A DNA stretch of 64,000 nucleotides. It comes from Nocardia pseudobrasiliensis NBRC 108224 (lineage in GTDB: Bacteria > Actinomycetota > Actinomycetes > Mycobacteriales > Mycobacteriaceae). Every line of letters begins with the position of its first letter. Position 1 is the first letter of the stretch. A program made the position numbers and the translations under genes. The notes below the pieces were generated by a model that was not told the DNA's origin, made no database searches, and saw nothing but the letters and a program-made list of their open reading frames with translations. This document shows positions 56,531 through 64,000 of the stretch, piece after piece. The stretch lies in the NCBI RefSeq assembly GCF_001613105.1, contig NZ_BDBS01000039.1:59422-123421 (forward strand), in the 5' to 3' direction.

Positions 56531-56644
56531 CCAACCATCATTCGTACACCCGCTCGATTGCAACCGGGTTCGATCCCCCCGGATTCCAATACCCCGCGAG
56601 TTTCCCTGAACGTAAACCCCAAACGGGCCGGAGCTGGCCGCGCG

Positions 56645-56650
56645 TAGCAT
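56645..56650 (+). promoter_or_regulatory. -10-like hexamer for leaderless msrA
   Basis: TAGCAT ends 7 nt before ATG 56658, with no ribosome-binding sequence in between. Confidence 0.5.
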
Positions 56651-56657
56651 CGATGGC

Positions 56658-57362
56658 ATGTCGTGGCTCGACGAGTTGGCCGGGCGGCTGCGGCTTCCGC
56701 CGCCGGTCATGGTGACGCCCGAGCAGGCTCTGCCCGGGCGGGCGGAGCCGGTTTCGGCGCCGAAGATCCACTATGTGAACGGCCATCCGCTCGGCCCGCC
56801 GTTCCCCGACGGCATGCGGCTCGCGGTGGTCGCGATGGGCTGCTTCTGGGGTGCGGAGAAGGGCTTCTGGGAGCTCGACGGTGTCTATACGACCGCGGTC
56901 GGATACATGGGCGGATTCACCCCGCATCCGACCTACGAGGAGGTATGTTCCGGCCGGACCGGACATGCCGAGGCCGTGCTGGTGGTGTTCGATCCCGAGG
57001 TGCTCGACTATCGCGGCGTGCTCGAGCACTTCTGGGAGGATCACGACCCGACGCAGGGTATGCGCCAGGGCAACGACCGTGGCACGCAGTATCGTTCGGC
57101 GATCTTCGCCCTCGACGAGCATCAGTTGGAGATCGCGCGCGAGACCGCGGCGGCCTATCAGCAGCGCCTGACCGCGGCCGGATTCGGTGAGATCACCACC
57201 GAGATCCACCCGGTCCCGACTCCGGTCGTCCCCTATCCGAAATCGGTACCGCCCGGATTCTTCTACGCCGAGGGGTACCACCAGCAGTACCTGGCAAAGA
57301 ATCCGGGCGGCTACTGTCCCGTGCACGCCACGGGCGTCAGCTGTACCGCGCCGACCGCCTGA
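56658..57362 (+). CDS. msrA: peptide methionine-S-sulfoxide reductase MsrA
   Basis: Repairs oxidised methionine (S epimer) in proteins. A 234-residue MsrA with the catalytic Cys in VVAMGCFWGAEKGFWEL, then GYMGGFTPHPTYEEVCSGRT, GHAEAVLVVFDPE and FFYAEGYHQQYLAKNPGGYC. The resolving cysteines lie in GYCPVHATGVSC. The first about 45 residues form an extension before the domain. It sits near sodA, which fits an oxidative-stress theme, but has its own promoter. Confidence 0.97.
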   Translation: MSWLDELAGRLRLPPPVMVTPEQALPGRAEPVSAPKIHYVNGHPLGPPFPDGMRLAVVAMGCFWGAEKGFWELDGVYTTAVGYMGGFTPHPTYEEVCSGRTGHAEAVLVVFDPEVLDYRGVLEHFWEDHDPTQGMRQGNDRGTQYRSAIFALDEHQLEIARETAAAYQQRLTAAGFGEITTEIHPVPTPVVPYPKSVPPGFFYAEGYHQQYLAKNPGGYCPVHATGVSCTAPTA

Positions 57363-57366
57363 TCTC

Positions 57367-57978
57367 CTACATCGGCGGGGCGACGTCGGGCAGCATCGTG
57401 CGCGGATCGCAGTGGTCGTGCGCCTCCCACCAGCGTTGACCGCCCGCGATGAAATCGGCGGGCGCGATGGGTCGCCCGGCGGCGGTTTCGATTTCGATGT
57501 TCTCGAACCAGACCCGCACGTCGAGTTCGCGCGGATCGACGCCCTCCTGCTGGGAGAACTCCAGGACGTGGGCGGCCGGACGGTCGCTGACCACGGTGTC
57601 GAAGCTGAGCAGCTCCCGCCACAGCGACCAGCTGCTGTCGTCGACGTCGATGAATTCCCAGCCGTGCAGCGCGCCGCCGCCGAAGCTTGCGATGGCCTCG
57701 CCGAGGCCGTCGAGGGCGAGCGGGAAGACCTTGGGCTCGATATCGTCCCAGTTCTGTACGCGCAGCGAGGCGGCGACCCGGCTGACCCCGGTCAGCGTGA
57801 GCCACACCCGGCTGTCCTGGGGCGGCTCACCCTCCGTGGGCAGGGTCAGCACCTCCAGTTCAAGGCGAATTCTGGCGGCCGCGGGATCGGCGGTCACCGC
57901 GAGGCATGTGGCCTCGGCCAATGCTGTGTTCAGACCTGTCGTATCCAATTTGTCGACTAACCCCCTGCTCGCGTCCAT
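57367..57978 (-). CDS. conserved hypothetical protein
   Basis: A 203-residue soluble acidic protein, not recognised. Distinct parts are LRVQNWDDIEPKVFPLALDG, the aromatic patch HGWEFIDVDDSSWSLWREL, DVRVWFENIEIETAAG and the end with GQRWWEAHDHCDPRTML. Beta-strand-rich patterns with many Trp suggest a binding domain. ATG 57978 is the plausible start. It is convergent with msrA (4 nt between stops) and divergent from the rhodanese gene across the DnaA-box region. Confidence 0.65.
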   Translation of the reverse strand: MDASRGLVDKLDTTGLNTALAEATCLAVTADPAAARIRLELEVLTLPTEGEPPQDSRVWLTLTGVSRVAASLRVQNWDDIEPKVFPLALDGLGEAIASFGGGALHGWEFIDVDDSSWSLWRELLSFDTVVSDRPAAHVLEFSQQEGVDPRELDVRVWFENIEIETAAGRPIAPADFIAGGQRWWEAHDHCDPRTMLPDVAPPM

Positions 57979-58375
57979 GGCACCCAGGCTACCGATACTG
58001 CCTGCAAGACCCCGAGATTTCGATTTCTCGGCAAGGTTTGTCGTTTTTTTCGCGCGCGATGGGAACCGAACCCGCCGGCGTGCCGTCCAACTGGTTGTAG
58101 GGGGTCGGTGGGCGGACGGTCGCTCCGGGATGAGGAGGGGAGTCCCGGATCGATCGCCCGCTTCGCGTCGGAATGTTCCGAGATTTCACATACGACCGAT
58201 TGGTCTGCACTGCCCGACCTGTGGATCAGGTTGTGGATTATGTGGATAACTGGGCTGGGCATATGCACAGGTTGGGGCTGCGGCAGGCGCGCGTCTAGTA
58301 GATCGGGGTCAAAACAGACCGCAGGTTGGTCGGGGAACTCCGCGCCCGTCCCGCGCCCGTGGCAGGATCGAAACC
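57979..58375. other. 397-bp intergenic region with a DnaA-box-like cluster
   Basis: Apart from three DnaA-box-like 9-mers at 58220-58249, this stretch shows no gene. It has a T-run at about 58041-58050 and locally raised AT content. It is the divergent control region of the hypothetical (57978, minus) and the rhodanese gene (58376, plus). Confidence 0.5.
58220..58249 (+). promoter_or_regulatory. three clustered DnaA-box-like sites
   Basis: TGTGGATCA (58220-58228), TGTGGATTA (58232-58240) and TGTGGATAA (58241-58249) lie head to tail within 30 bp. The last is the exact complement of the classical DnaA box TTATCCACA; the others differ at one position. No AT-rich unwinding element or other boxes are seen, so it is more likely a DnaA-binding regulatory or titration site than the origin itself. 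Confidence 0.6.
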
Positions 58376-58747
58376 GTGACGAGCCCCGAAATTCCGTCGG
58401 TGCCGGTGGACGCCGTGCCTGCCGAATTCGATACCGCGGCGGGCCGCGAGTCGAGTGCCGCCCCGGCCCTGCTGCTGGATGTCCGCGAGGACGACGAGTG
58501 GCAGCTCGGACACGCCCCGGGCGCCGTGCATATTCCGATGACCGATGTGCCCGCCCGCATCGATGAGCTGGACTACGACCGCGAGATCTACGTGATCTGT
58601 CGGCAGGGCGGCCGGTCGATGCAGGTCGTGCAGTATCTGACCCATGTCGGTTTCGATGCTTTCAACGTCGTGGGTGGCATGGTGGCGTGGCAGAAGTCCG
58701 GGCGGCCGCTGACCGCCGAGGGCGATCACGAGGCCAAGATCTACTGA
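58376..58747 (+). CDS. rhodanese-like sulfurtransferase
   Basis: A 123-residue single rhodanese domain. LLDVREDDEWQLGHAPGAVH is the entry motif, and the active-site loop is VICRQGGRSMQVVQYL with the catalytic Cys as C-R-Q-G-G-R. GGMVAWQKSGRPL is the usual C-terminal element. GTG 58376 lacks a ribosome-binding site; CAGGAT ends 7 nt upstream, possibly a leaderless -10. It is followed 19 nt later by the DUF4328 gene, so the two may be co-transcribed. The sulfur acceptor is unknown. Confidence 0.92.
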   Translation: MTSPEIPSVPVDAVPAEFDTAAGRESSAAPALLLDVREDDEWQLGHAPGAVHIPMTDVPARIDELDYDREIYVICRQGGRSMQVVQYLTHVGFDAFNVVGGMVAWQKSGRPLTAEGDHEAKIY

Positions 58748-58766
58748 TGGAAGCGGAGGTTCGGCG

Positions 58767-59828
58767 GTGAGCACGGTCGTACAGCCCTGCGCCCGATGCG
58801 GCGCCCGCTGGGCGGTGCGGGGCAACCCGATGCACTGGTGCCCCCGCTGCCGCGGCGTTCTGCTCTCCCCGGCCTCGGTCGACGCGCCGCCCGAGCGGCG
58901 CAACTATCGCTGGGTCGCGCGACCGCCCGGCCGCCGCCCCCGCGACGGCCGCGCCGCGCGTCCCGCCACCCTGCGCGATCCGAATACCCCGCGCTACACC
59001 GAGATTCCGCGCTGGGGTCTGCGCGACGCCCCGCCGCAATCCGCGCCCGGCCCGCGTGACCGGCTGGCCGGACTCACCGATCGCGCCGCCGGGCTGCTGA
59101 TGACCACTGCCGCGTTCTTCGCGGTGGCCGCGCTGGCCGAGGCGGGTCGCTATCTCGTCCTGCTGCGCAATCGGACTCGGCTGATCCATCCCGCCCTGCT
59201 GTTCCTCTCCGACGCTTCGGTCGTGCTGACGTCGGTGCTGGCCGGGGCCTTCGCCTTGCTGAGCGCGATCGCCGCGGCGGGCTGGCTGGTCGGGGCCCGC
59301 CGCGCGGCCTACGCCCGGACGGGGCGGCAGGATCCGCGCTCGCCGCGAATGCTGCTGTGCGGCTGCCTGATTCCCGTCGTCAATCTGCTTTGGCCGGGGG
59401 TGTTCCTGACCGAATTGGCCGCGCGCGCCGGCGATCCCCGGATACTGCGCGCCGTGCGGATCTGGTGGGGCGCCTGGCTGCTCAACGGCGTGCTGGTGGT
59501 CGCCGCGCTGTGTTGGCGGTTCACCCGCACGCTGCAGGCGCAGGCCGACGGTGTGATGTTCACCCTCTACACCGATCTGGTCGCCGCGGCCGTCGCCGTG
59601 CTGTCGCTGTGGGTGGTCAGGCTGTGCGAGGGCCGTGACCTGCGCGGTCGCGTGCGGATGCCGAAGCGGTGGCTCGCGGCCACGGGTCCGGTCGAACCGG
59701 TGATCGAGCCGGTGCGTCCGGTGACCGAGTCTGCCGACCGCGCATCCGAATCCGTCGTCGGGAAAGATGTCGGAACGGATGCGGCGCCCGCGCCGGGGTC
59801 CGAGCAGGAGGAGGTCATGGCGAAGTGA
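58767..59828 (+). CDS. DUF4328 membrane protein with N-terminal zinc ribbon
   Basis: A 353-residue protein. The N-terminus CARCGARWAVRG, then HWCPRCRG is a CxxC/CxxC zinc ribbon. An Arg/Pro-rich linker leads to about six membrane helices forming the DUF4328 domain (AAFFAVAALAEAGRYLVLL, GCLIPVVNLLWPGVFLTEL, RAVRIWWGAWLLNGVLVV). The C-terminus is acidic and probably disordered. GTG 58767 has GGAGG upstream. It overlaps glpQ by 4 nt; from memory the pair matches Rv3843c-glpQ1 in M. tuberculosis. The function is unknown. Confidence 0.88.
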   Translation: MSTVVQPCARCGARWAVRGNPMHWCPRCRGVLLSPASVDAPPERRNYRWVARPPGRRPRDGRAARPATLRDPNTPRYTEIPRWGLRDAPPQSAPGPRDRLAGLTDRAAGLLMTTAAFFAVAALAEAGRYLVLLRNRTRLIHPALLFLSDASVVLTSVLAGAFALLSAIAAAGWLVGARRAAYARTGRQDPRSPRMLLCGCLIPVVNLLWPGVFLTELAARAGDPRILRAVRIWWGAWLLNGVLVVAALCWRFTRTLQAQADGVMFTLYTDLVAAAVAVLSLWVVRLCEGRDLRGRVRMPKRWLAATGPVEPVIEPVRPVTESADRASESVVGKDVGTDAAPAPGSEQEEVMAK

Positions 59829-60592
59829 GCCGGGGTAGTCGCGCGCCGTTCGTGGTCGCGCACCGAGGCGCGTCCGGAACGCGCCCGGAACACACACTGG
59901 CCGCCTACGAGTTGGCGTTGCAGGAGGGCGCCGACGGCGTCGAATGCGATGTGCGCCTGACCCGCGACGGCCATCTGGTGTGTGTGCACGACCGCACGGT
60001 CGACCGGACCTCGTCGGGGACCGGACTGGTCAGCGAGATGTCCCTGGACGAATTGCGGCAGTTGGACTTCGGCGTCGAGGGCGCGCCCGCCGCGGTGCTG
60101 ACGCTGAGCGAATTGATCACGCTGGTCCTGGATTGGCGCAGCCGCCCGACCAAACTGTTCATCGAGACCAAACATCCGGTGCGCTACGGCGCGCTGGTGG
60201 AGGCCAAGGTGCTGGCGGAACTGCAGCGCTTCGGCATCGCGACCCCGGCCTCGGCCGATCATTCGCGCGCCGTGGTGATGTCGTTCGCCGCGACCGCGGT
60301 CTGGCGCATTCGGCGCGCGGCCCCCCTGCTGCCGACCGTGCTGCTCGGCGAATCCTCGCGCTACCTCGGCGGCAGCGCCGCCACCACCGTGGGCGCGACG
60401 GCCGTCGGCCCCTCGGTGAAAACCCTGCGCGACCACCCGGATCTGGTCGACAAGGCGGCCGCCGCCGGCCGGGCCACCTACTGCTGGACCGTGGACGATC
60501 CCGAGGATGTGCAGCTGTGCGCCGATCTCGGCGTCAGCTGGATCGCCACCAACCACCCCGGGCGCACCAAGGCGGTTCTCTCGAGCGTCTGA
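59825..60592 (+). CDS. glpQ: glycerophosphodiester phosphodiesterase
   Basis: Hydrolyses glycerophosphodiesters to glycerol 3-phosphate and an alcohol. The 255-residue GDPD barrel shows FVVAHRGASGTRPEHTLAAY, GADGVECDVRLTRDGHLVC and VHDRTVDRTSSGTG, with the catalytic His pair, Glu and Asp metal ligands. LFIETKHPVRYG and CWTVDDPEDVQL complete it. There is no signal peptide, so it acts in the cytoplasm. GTG 59825 overlaps the DUF4328 stop as GTGA. Confidence 0.95.
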   Translation: MSRGSRAPFVVAHRGASGTRPEHTLAAYELALQEGADGVECDVRLTRDGHLVCVHDRTVDRTSSGTGLVSEMSLDELRQLDFGVEGAPAAVLTLSELITLVLDWRSRPTKLFIETKHPVRYGALVEAKVLAELQRFGIATPASADHSRAVVMSFAATAVWRIRRAAPLLPTVLLGESSRYLGGSAATTVGATAVGPSVKTLRDHPDLVDKAAAAGRATYCWTVDDPEDVQLCADLGVSWIATNHPGRTKAVLSSV

Positions 60593-60636
60593 ATCACCTT
60601 GTCGCGCCCCTGCGTCCGTTGCCGCCGGTGACGCTG

Positions 60637-60642
60637 TAGGTT
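60637..60642 (+). promoter_or_regulatory. -10-like hexamer for leaderless DUF5926-like gene
   Basis: TAGGTT ends 8 nt before GTG 60651; no ribosome-binding sequence. Confidence 0.4.
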
Positions 60643-60650
60643 CTGCTTTC

Positions 60651-61574
60651 GTGGGTAAAAGTAAGCGCAACAGTCCCAAGCCCGACAGCAATCGGGCCCA
60701 GCGCCTCGCCGAGCGCCGCGCTGCGCAGCAAGAGGCGGCCGCTGCCGTCACGCGCCCGTTCGCCGGGCTGGCCGCCGAATGCGATCTGGTCGCGCTACGG
60801 GAGTTCGTGCCGTCCGCGACCGCGACGCTGAAGCTGGCCTCCGGTGTGGCCGCCGAGCGACCGGTCACCCTCGCCACCGTGCTGCCCGGGGCCGTGGCCG
60901 CGCTGGTGCGGGCGGGTGACGAGCCGACCGGATTCGTCGCCGCGCAGACGCAGTTCCAGTCCGCGAATCCGGGTGCCGATCTGGCGGCGGCCATTCTGTG
61001 GACGCAGGCCGCGACGCCGGGTGAATCGCTGTCTGCCGCAGCCGAATTCGAGGGCGCCACCCCGGCCCTGACCGAGGTCATCGATCCGGGCGCGGGCCTG
61101 GATCTGACCGTGCACCAGAACTTCAACTGGTGGGTGCCCGAGGGTGTGCAGCCCGATCCGCAGGTGGCCGCGACCATCGAGCAGGCCAATCAGGCGATCA
61201 TGCCCTCGGATCGGCTCGAGCTGGGCGGCGATTCGATCGGCGCCGCGTGGTGGGTCGATGCCGGGGAGAAGGCGCATCTGCGCTGGGTCCGTCCCGAGGA
61301 CGAGGACGCGCTCATGCTCGCGCTGGCCCGCGTGCACGCGGCCGGTGGTCTGCAGCTGGGCGAGGGTTCGCGCTATGCCGGATCGTTCCGCACCCACGGA
61401 TTGCTGGTCCCGGTTTTCGATCTCGATCGCGAGCGGCATGCCAGTGAATGGGTCGCGCCCGCAAAGGAGTTCGGTGCGCGCCTGGCGCAGGCCCTGGCCT
61501 CCGACGCCCCGCTGACCTCCGATGAGCGGCGTTCGCGCGACGGCCTGCGGTCGCGTCAGGTCACCCTGCGTTAG
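60651..61574 (+). CDS. DUF5926-like protein
   Basis: A 307-residue soluble protein resembling DUF5926. It begins with a basic, probably RNA-binding stretch (GKSKRNSPKPDSNRAQRLAE, then RRAAQQEAAAAV). The body has LREFVPSATATLKLA, an acidic LTVHQNFNWWVPEGVQPDP and AAWWVDAGEKAHLRWVRPED. It is widely kept in actinobacteria with no function known to me. GTG 60651 fits the family start and has a -10-like hexamer just upstream. A short AATTTCT/AGAAATT hairpin at about 61582-61598 follows the stop. Confidence 0.8.
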   Translation: MGKSKRNSPKPDSNRAQRLAERRAAQQEAAAAVTRPFAGLAAECDLVALREFVPSATATLKLASGVAAERPVTLATVLPGAVAALVRAGDEPTGFVAAQTQFQSANPGADLAAAILWTQAATPGESLSAAAEFEGATPALTEVIDPGAGLDLTVHQNFNWWVPEGVQPDPQVAATIEQANQAIMPSDRLELGGDSIGAAWWVDAGEKAHLRWVRPEDEDALMLALARVHAAGGLQLGEGSRYAGSFRTHGLLVPVFDLDRERHASEWVAPAKEFGARLAQALASDAPLTSDERRSRDGLRSRQVTLR

Positions 61575-61719
61575 CCGATCGAATTTCTTCGAGAAATTTC
61601 TGAAAAATTCAAGTTCCACAGTGTGGGTGAGTTGGGTTACTCCATACCGATCCGATCCGTCGGACGGCGGAATTAAAAGAGGGAACCAATTCGCTCAGCC
61701 CCGGTAAGTGAACGCGAAA

Positions 61720-61750
61720 AGCTCGGCTCCGAGGCCCCCGGAGCCGAGCT
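61720..61750 (-). terminator. terminator of the first ferritin gene
   Basis: A 12-bp stem (AGCTCGGCTCCG at 61720-61731 with CGGAGCCGAGCT at 61739-61750) followed by TTTT on the minus strand, 18 nt after the ferritin stop. Confidence 0.88.
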
Positions 61751-61768
61751 CGCGTGCCGAACTTCGAT

Positions 61769-62317
61769 TCAGATGGAGCCGCCGGCCGCCGAGGGCGCGC
61801 CCGAGGTATCGCTGGGGCTGCTCATCTCGCGGGAGACGAAATTCTCCAGGTCGAACATGTTGGAACCGGCGCGGTCGGCGACGGTCAGCAGCGTGTTCAT
61901 CCGCGCGACCTCCTCGACCTGCTCCTTGAGGAACCACTGCATGAACTGCTCGCCGAGGTAGTCGCCCTCCTCGCGGGCGGTGCTGGCCAGCTGGACGATC
62001 TGGTCGGTGACCGTCTTCTCCTGCTGCAGCGCCAGCGCGATCGGCTCGCGGGCGTTCTCGAATTTCGACTTCGCGCCGTCGATGCCCGCGACCTCGACCT
62101 GGATATCCCGGTCGAGGAAGTACTGCACGATCATCATCGCGTGATTGCGTTCCTCGACCGCCTGCTTGTAGAAATGCTTGGCCAGCACCGGCAGATCGGC
62201 ATTGTCGAACCACACTGCGATCGCGATGTACTGGTGTTCGGCATTGAATTCATGCCGGATCTGATCGTGAAGCAGGGAGTGGAACTTGCTGCGAGGGGAT
62301 TCGGGGTGGCTGGACAT
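61769..62317 (-). CDS. bfrB: ferritin with intact ferroxidase site
   Basis: A 182-residue iron-storage ferritin (non-heme, BfrB-like). Ferroxidase residues are present: Glu in IRHEFNAEHQY with Tyr seven residues on, the E-x-x-H of AVEERNHAMM, Glu in LQQEKTVTDQ and the late helix QWFLKEQVEEVAR. ATG 62317 has no ribosome-binding site; TAATCT ends 7 nt upstream, so the mRNA is probably leaderless. An IdeR-like iron box is centred 77 bp before the start, a position consistent with iron-dependent activation, as reported for M. tuberculosis bfrB. It is downstream of a second ferritin on the same strand. Confidence 0.95.
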   Translation of the reverse strand: MSSHPESPRSKFHSLLHDQIRHEFNAEHQYIAIAVWFDNADLPVLAKHFYKQAVEERNHAMMIVQYFLDRDIQVEVAGIDGAKSKFENAREPIALALQQEKTVTDQIVQLASTAREEGDYLGEQFMQWFLKEQVEEVARMNTLLTVADRAGSNMFDLENFVSREMSSPSDTSGAPSAAGGSI

Positions 62318-62324
62318 GCGCACG

Positions 62325-62330
62325 AGATTA
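62325..62330 (-). promoter_or_regulatory. -10-like hexamer for leaderless ferritin mRNA
   Basis: TAATCT (minus strand) ends 7 nt before ATG 62317. TGACAG about 16 nt further upstream could be a -35. Confidence 0.5.
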
Positions 62331-62369
62331 GCCGCGAAAATTACGGCTGTCATCCAAGTGCACCCTTAT

Positions 62370-62403
62370 CGAGGCAATACTAACTAAGGCAATACTTGCC
62401 TTA
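62370..62403. promoter_or_regulatory. IdeR/DtxR-like iron box with a second half-site
   Basis: TAAGGCAATACTTGCCTTA (62385-62403) is a 19-bp palindrome with 8-bp arms, matching the IdeR box consensus at about 15 of 19 positions. GGCAATACT is repeated 15 bp away (62373-62381 and 62388-62396), giving a weaker second box at 62370-62388. The main box overlaps the stop codon of the upstream ferritin gene. Confidence 0.72.
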
Positions 62404-62940
62404 TTTAATTCGCGCTGCCCCCGCAATTCTAGGCGCTGAAGTATCCGCTCGCGGCGTCGCGCGCAGTTCCCGGGCGACGAACTGCTCGACATCGAAAAGA
62501 TTTCCGTCGGCGCGTTCGCACACCGCGAGCAGGGTTTTCATCCGGGCCACCTCGGTGACCTGATCCTCGAGGAACCACTGGGTGAACTGTTCGCCCAGGT
62601 AGTCGTCGAATTCGCGGGCGGCGCCGGTGAGCGCGGTGATCTGCGCGGTCAGCTGTTCCTCGCGGCGCAGCAGGAATTCGAGTGCGGCCCGCGGCGATTC
62701 GAAGGTCGAGACGATCTCGTCCAGGCCGCCGACGCGCACCTCGAGATCGCGATCGAGCAGATACTGCACCATGCGCAGCGCGTGGGCGCGTTTGTCGTCG
62801 GCGCCGTCGTAGGCCACCTGCGCCAATCTCGGCAGCCGTAATGCGTCGAAATACACCGCGCCCGCCAGATACTGCTGGGCGGCGGTGAACTCGTGCCGGA
62901 TCTGATCTCGGAGCAGTTCACTGAAGGGCCGATCGGACAT
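62401..62940 (-). CDS. ferritin paralogue with altered ferroxidase site
   Basis: A 179-residue ferritin-fold protein clearly related to its downstream neighbour (shared IRHEF, VQYLLDRD and DDYLGEQFTQWFLEDQV). The helix-2 motif that should read E-x-x-H is K-R-A-H (in GADDKRAHALRMVQ), so the key Glu is Lys. In the last helix KEQVEE of the neighbour is EDQVTE here. The first Glu, the Tyr and the middle Glu remain. The subunit may be catalytically weak and work in mixed shells. It starts at ATG 62940; its stop lies in the iron box of the next gene. Confidence 0.92.
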   Translation of the reverse strand: MSDRPFSELLRDQIRHEFTAAQQYLAGAVYFDALRLPRLAQVAYDGADDKRAHALRMVQYLLDRDLEVRVGGLDEIVSTFESPRAALEFLLRREEQLTAQITALTGAAREFDDYLGEQFTQWFLEDQVTEVARMKTLLAVCERADGNLFDVEQFVARELRATPRADTSAPRIAGAARIK

Positions 62941-62950
62941 GACTCCGACG

Positions 62951-64000
62951 TTACCTGGTGAGCAGATCCTCCGGGATCGGTTGGTCCGAGGCCAGGGCCT
63001 CGAAGAACCGGCTCGCCTTGGCCTTGTCCCACAGCAGCACGTTGCCGCTGCTGGAGACGTCGTCGAATCCGCCGATCGGCACGGTCGTGGCGACCGTATC
63101 GCTGTGCAGCGCCCAGCCGAGGCTCGCGAGATCCCAGATGTGGTCGCCCTTGTCGACCTGCAGCGAATCGACCAGGCCGGTGGCCAGCGGCCACGCGCGG
63201 AACGGATTGGCCAGGGTGCCCGCACTGCCGGCCTTCTTCAGCAGCGCCGACAGGAACAGCCGCTGATTGTTCATCCGGTCCAGATCCGCGCGCGGCGTGG
63301 CGCGGGTACGCACGAAGCCGAGCGCCTGCGCGCCGGTCAGATGCTGACATCCGGCGGGCAGGTTGATGCCGGCCAGCGGATCGTCGATCGGATCCGGCAG
63401 GCACATATCGATTCCGCCCAGGGCGTCGACCATGCCCGCGAAGCCGCCGAAGCCGATCTTGGCGAAGTGATCGATATGCAGTCCGGTCGCGGTTTCGACG
63501 GTCTGCACCAGCAGTTTCGGGCCGCCGGCGGAGAAGGCCGCGTTCAGTTTGTCGCGGCCGACGCCCGGAATCTGCACATAGGAGTCGCGGGGCAGGCTGA
63601 CGATCGTGGTGGGACCCGATTTCGGGATGTGCACCAGCATCATCGTGTCGCTGCGCTCGCCCCCGGCATCGGCCTGATCGCCGGTGGACAGCTCGCGCTC
63701 CTGATCCTGAGTGAGGCCGACGCGGCTGTCGGATCCGGTGAGCAGCCAATTGGTTCCGGCGGTCTTGCCCACCCGGCCGGAATAGTCGGCGAGCACCGGA
63801 ATGCGATCGAGGGAGCGATCCAGGTAGATCGTCGCGGCGACGGGTGTGACGAGCAGGATCACCACCAGCAGCAACAGCCAGCGGCCCCAATGCCTTTTGC
63901 GGCGCGGGCGCGGGGGACGTCCGCCCGAACCACGCGCGGGTCGTCCGCCCGGACCACGCGGCGGAATGTCACCGCGCCGGGGCGGGGGCGGCGGCGCCTC
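62951..64000 (-). CDS. LytR-CpsA-Psr (LCP) family protein (N-terminus cut by window edge)
   Basis: LCP proteins transfer undecaprenyl-linked glycans to the wall, for example arabinogalactan to peptidoglycan. The visible 349 residues begin with a Pro/Arg/Gly-rich cytoplasmic part, then RRKRHWGRW and a membrane helix (LLLLVVILLVTPVAATIY). The outer LCP domain has LLTGSDSRVG, RSDTMMLVHIPKSG, VSLPRDSYVQIPG and LGFVRTRATPRADLDRMNNQ, with the conserved Arg and Asp of the active site. The frame is open through the window end, so the start lies outside. It lies 10 bp upstream of the ferritin pair on the same strand. Confidence 0.95.
   Translation of the reverse strand, partial: EAPPPPPRRGDIPPRGPGGRPARGSGGRPPRPRRKRHWGRWLLLLVVILLVTPVAATIYLDRSLDRIPVLADYSGRVGKTAGTNWLLTGSDSRVGLTQDQERELSTGDQADAGGERSDTMMLVHIPKSGPTTIVSLPRDSYVQIPGVGRDKLNAAFSAGGPKLLVQTVETATGLHIDHFAKIGFGGFAGMVDALGGIDMCLPDPIDDPLAGINLPAGCQHLTGAQALGFVRTRATPRADLDRMNNQRLFLSALLKKAGSAGTLANPFRAWPLATGLVDSLQVDKGDHIWDLASLGWALHSDTVATTVPIGGFDDVSSSGNVLLWDKAKASRFFEALASDQPIPEDLLTR

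Noticed and set aside
58220..58249. Replication origin at the DnaA-box cluster
   Set aside because: Only three boxes, no AT-rich unwinding element, and no dnaA, dnaN or rpmH nearby.

Overview
The window is high-GC DNA from a mycolic-acid actinomycete, most likely Nocardia or a close relative (Mycobacteriales). The evidence is GTG/TTG-rich starts, 4-bp stop/start overlaps, LysX, a secreted AroQ-gamma chorismate mutase, a cutinase-like esterase, a moxR/DUF58/SpoIIM/RDD cluster, and a gene set (gltBD, rraA, sodA, glpQ, DUF4328, ferritin, LCP protein) that I recall as lying near the replication origin in Mycobacterium. A 15/16 parS-like site and a tight DnaA-box-like cluster agree with an origin-proximal location, but this is inference.

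Layout. 1-11.6 kb: one long plus-strand operon for a group 1h-like high-affinity [NiFe] hydrogenase. It holds the 3' end of the large subunit, a NifU/Rieske-like Fe-S protein, several poorly described accessory proteins, a maturation protease, and hypC-hypF-hypC-hypD-hypE; hypA and hypB are not visible. 11.6-20.5 kb: phoU-like gene, secreted beta-propeller-like protein, SpoIIM-like and RDD membrane proteins, and a minus-strand DUF58/MoxR/DUF4129-like/membrane-protein operon. 20.6-21.2 kb: two back-to-back minisatellite arrays. 21.2-28 kb: TetR/MFS pair with two palindromic operators, P450, PhzF-like protein, parS-like site, DUF4407-like protein, secreted chorismate mutase. 28.6-34.8 kb: gltB-gltD with a strong terminator. 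35-39.2 kb: cutinase-like esterase, two duplicated secreted His-rich mini-proteins ending in PxTGSFG, histidine phosphatase, second MFS pump. 39.3-43.5 kb: lysX, S4-domain protein, rraA. 43.5-47.5 kb: SRPBCC protein and a copper cassette (CopD, CopC, YcnI and a membrane protein). 47.6-52.6 kb: RecB-like nuclease, htpG, cold-shock protein, DUF1361 protein. 52.6-57.4 kb: SDR/TetR pair, UPF0016 manganese exporter behind a yybP-ykoY-type riboswitch, sodA, msrA. 58-64 kb: DnaA-box cluster, rhodanese, DUF4328 protein, glpQ, DUF5926-like protein, two tandem ferritins with an IdeR-like iron box, and a truncated LytR-CpsA-Psr protein.

How the genes work together. The hydrogenase block makes and matures a Ni-Fe enzyme that probably scavenges trace H2. 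GltBD assimilates nitrogen. The right half is rich in metal and redox functions: copper (CopC/CopD/YcnI), manganese (riboswitch plus exporter), iron (ferritins under an iron box), superoxide (SodA) and methionine sulfoxide (MsrA). Several genes appear to be transcribed as leaderless mRNAs, with a -10-like hexamer 6-8 nt before the start codon.
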